From positions 1 to 6,969 of the forward strand of contig CAZTWF010000072.1 of assembly GCA_964617245.1 (NCBI GenBank): DNA of 6,969 nucleotides. Direction: 5' to 3'. The notes under the pieces are model-generated. The model did no database searches, was not told the origin of the DNA, and saw only the letters and a list, made by a program, of their open reading frames with translations. A program made the translations under genes and the position numbers. This DNA comes from WYZ-LMO11 sp964617245. GTDB taxonomy: Archaea > Thermoproteota > Methanomethylicia > Methanomethylicales > Methanomethylicaceae. Every line of letters starts with the position of its first letter. The first letter of the stretch is position 1. Of the stretch, positions 5,349-6,969 are shown in pieces.

Positions 5349-6475
5349 ATTTCTTCAATAAATTTTGAAATTCTATTTATTCCTGTACTTATATCTTCAT
5401 CTGATATAGCATAACATAATCTTAATCTATTTCTATTATCTCCAAAGAATTCTCCAGGAATTACAGCTACACCATTTAATAATAAATCATGTGCTAATTC
5501 TAATGTACTTTTCTCTAATCTTATATATGGATAAACATAAAATCCACCTTCAGGAATAGGACATTCAATTCCATTTATTTTATTTAATTCTTCAACTATG
5601 AATTTTCTTTTTCTATCACATTCTTTTACTATAATAGAAATATATTCTTTATATTTTTCAATTGCAGATAAACAACCAAATTGTGCAAAAGTAGTAGGTG
5701 AGCTTACAGTATGTTCTTGAACTATTTTCATTTTATTTATTAATTCCTTTGGTCCAGCTGCAAATCCTACTCTCCATCCACTCATACAAAATACTTTTGA
5801 AAATCCATCGATAACAATAGTTTTTTCTTTAAGATTTTCAATAGAAGCAGGTGAAATAAATTTTCTTTCATCATAGACATAAGCCCAATCAATTTCATCT
5901 GATAGAATATAAATATTATAATCTTCTACTAAATCCTTCAATAATTTTATATCATTTATATCTAAAATTCCACCAGTTGGATTATTAGGTGAATTAATTA
6001 CAATAGCTTTTGGTCTTTTTGACATAATTTCTTTAAGAGATTCTTCATCTAAATGATATGGATCTTTACTCCATACTTCTAAAATATTTATTCCAAGCAT
6101 TAAGGCAATAGCTTTATAACTTGACCAATATGGTTTTAATAATACTATATAATCTCCATGTTTAAGTAATCCAAGGAAAAAAGAAAAAATTGCAAATTTT
6201 CCTCCTACTGTAACTAAAATTTCATCTTCTGAATATTCTAAATTTCTTGTTTCTTTTAAATAATTTGATATAGCTTTTCTCAATTCTAATATTCCAAGAC
6301 TTGGAGAATATCTATAATATCCTTTTAATAAAGCATTAACTGTTCCTTTTATTGCATCCCATGGAGGAGTAAACATTGGTTCAGCAATATCAAATCTTAT
6401 TATTCTTATTCCTCTTTCTCTTTCTATTTTATTAATTATTTCAATCATAGATATAGGTGATAATGGTATTTCCAT
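5339..6475 (-). CDS. PLP-dependent class I/II aminotransferase
   Basis: This 378-aa fold-type I aminotransferase is of the aspartate/aromatic family and moves an amino group from an amino acid to 2-oxoglutarate or another oxo acid using PLP. Visible motifs are AEPMF (31-35, usually GEPDF), YYRYSPSLGILELR (53-66), NSPNNPTGG (161-169, N165), SDEI (192-195, D193 for the PLP nitrogen), the Schiff-base lysine K227 in GFSKVFCMSGWRVGF, and R352 in NRLRLCYA for the substrate carboxylate. The usual tyrosine after DEI, which bonds the PLP oxygen, is Asp196. The substrate is not determined; aromatic or branched amino acids are plausible beside paaK. There is no SD, and a TATA-like box lies about 25 bases upstream. 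It is convergent with the zinc-ribbon gene and divergent from the phosphate transporter. Confidence 0.88.
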   Translation of the reverse strand: MEIPLSPISMIEIINKIERERGIRIIRFDIAEPMFTPPWDAIKGTVNALLKGYYRYSPSLGILELRKAISNYLKETRNLEYSEDEILVTVGGKFAIFSFFLGLLKHGDYIVLLKPYWSSYKAIALMLGINILEVWSKDPYHLDEESLKEIMSKRPKAIVINSPNNPTGGILDINDIKLLKDLVEDYNIYILSDEIDWAYVYDERKFISPASIENLKEKTIVIDGFSKVFCMSGWRVGFAAGPKELINKMKIVQEHTVSSPTTFAQFGCLSAIEKYKEYISIIVKECDRKRKFIVEELNKINGIECPIPEGGFYVYPYIRLEKSTLELAHDLLLNGVAVIPGEFFGDNRNRLRLCYAISDEDISTGINRISKFIEEIKK

Positions 6476-6493
6476 AATTTTAATTACTAAGAA

Positions 6494-6506
6494 ATATTTT
6501 TTAAGG
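6494..6506 (-). promoter_or_regulatory. Candidate BRE/TATA box of the aminotransferase, possibly shared with the divergent transporter
   Basis: On the minus strand the sequence reads CCTTAAAAAATAT, centred 25 bases before ATG 6475. Read on the plus strand, the same A/T core lies about 33 bases before GTG 6533, so one core may serve both directions. Confidence 0.4.
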
Positions 6507-6532
6507 ATTATTATTTTTTTATTTCAGAATCG

Positions 6533-6969
6533 GTGATATCATTGGACATAGTTGTAATATTGCTCTTCTTAGGTCTACTATTATCATTTATAATGGCAAT
6601 AAATATAGGAGGAAATGATGCTGCAAATCCTACAAGTATGGCAATTGGCTCAGGAGCATTATCATTAAAAAGAGCAATTATATTATTTGCAATTTTTGTA
6701 CTATTAGGAGCTATAATTCAAGGTCATATGGTAATAAAAACTATTGGAAGAGGTATTGTACCAGAAATTGATATTATAGGAGCATTTATTATTATTCTTT
6801 CTGCTAATATATGGATATTTTTTGCTACAATGAGAGGAATGGCAATTTCTACTACACATTCTATAGTTGCAGCAGTTATAGGATATGGAATAGCACGTTA
6901 TTTATTAGAAATAAACTTAGGAGTATTAACAACTATTTTTATGAGTTGGATAATATCACCTTTACTTAG
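6533..6969 (+). CDS. pit: Inorganic phosphate transporter, Pit family, N-terminal part
   Basis: The frame is open from 6533 to the right edge (145 codons) and encodes a polytopic membrane protein. The first Pit signature is GGNDAANPTSMAIGSGALSL, close to the family's GANDxANxxGTSVGSGAL, in the first membrane segments. A second motif, ATMRGMAISTTHSIVAAVIG, matches the family's STTHS(I/S)VGA block. Pit carriers bring in phosphate (often as metal phosphate) with a coupling ion. Start choice: GTG at 6533 gives a complete first helix; TTG at 6542 is an alternative. ATG at 6593 would cut off the first helix and fall just before the signature, so it is unlikely. There is no clear SD. The C-terminal half is outside the window. 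Confidence 0.88.
   Translation, partial: MISLDIVVILLFLGLLLSFIMAINIGGNDAANPTSMAIGSGALSLKRAIILFAIFVLLGAIIQGHMVIKTIGRGIVPEIDIIGAFIIILSANIWIFFATMRGMAISTTHSIVAAVIGYGIARYLLEINLGVLTTIFMSWIISPLL

Noticed and set aside
1..6969. CRISPR arrays, tRNA or rRNA genes, insertion sequences, prophage genes
   Set aside because: No regularly spaced repeats, no tRNA-like GC-rich stems (which would stand out in this AT-rich DNA), no transposase motifs and no terminal repeats were found.

Overview
The window is a very AT-rich (roughly a quarter G+C by eye), densely packed stretch of an archaeal genome. Several things point to archaea, most likely the Thermoproteota/TACK side. There is a small protein with the Cren7 chromatin-protein signature and an AMP-forming phenylacetate-CoA ligase coupled to a tandem ACT-domain protein. 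First genes of transcripts lack a Shine-Dalgarno (SD) sequence while two internal genes have clear ones, and there are TATA-like boxes about 25-33 bases before several starts. I cannot name the species. Nothing looks like a phage, plasmid, insertion sequence, CRISPR array, tRNA or rRNA.

Layout. 1-745 (minus): start of an operon for a membrane ion-pumping complex, with a 113-aa two-helix protein coupled by ATGA to the N-terminal third of a NuoM/NuoN/MrpD-type antiporter subunit that runs off the left edge. 895-1544 (plus): an unlisted 29-aa single-helix micropeptide coupled by GTGA to a 187-aa P-loop NTPase of unknown role. 1539-2942 (minus): a B12-binding-domain radical SAM enzyme whose stop region overlaps that of the NTPase in the palindrome CTATAG. 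3018-4681 (plus): phenylacetate-CoA ligase and ACT protein, coupled by ATGA. 4671-4994 (minus): a small cysteine-containing archaeal protein overlapping the ACT gene tail to tail. 5186-5329 (plus): a 47-aa zinc-ribbon version of Cren7, preceded by a structured AT-rich intergenic region. 5339-6475 (minus): a class I/II PLP aminotransferase. 6533-6969 (plus): N-terminal part of a Pit-type phosphate transporter, cut by the right edge.

How the genes may work together. The aminotransferase, the acyl-CoA ligase and the ACT amino-acid sensor could belong to archaeal aromatic amino acid turnover (amino acid, 2-oxo acid, aryl-acetyl-CoA, arylacetate), but they are not in one operon, so the link is inference. 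The ion-pumping subunits would be the energy-conserving side of such metabolism. The most interesting item is the 47-aa protein. It keeps every Cren7 DNA-contact residue I can recall, at a constant numbering offset. It replaces the acidic beta-hairpin loop with a CxxC knuckle and adds a second CxxC at the N-terminus, which looks like a zinc-stabilised chromatin protein.

There is no gene-free stretch over 300 bases. The two longest gaps are 746-894 and 4995-5185.
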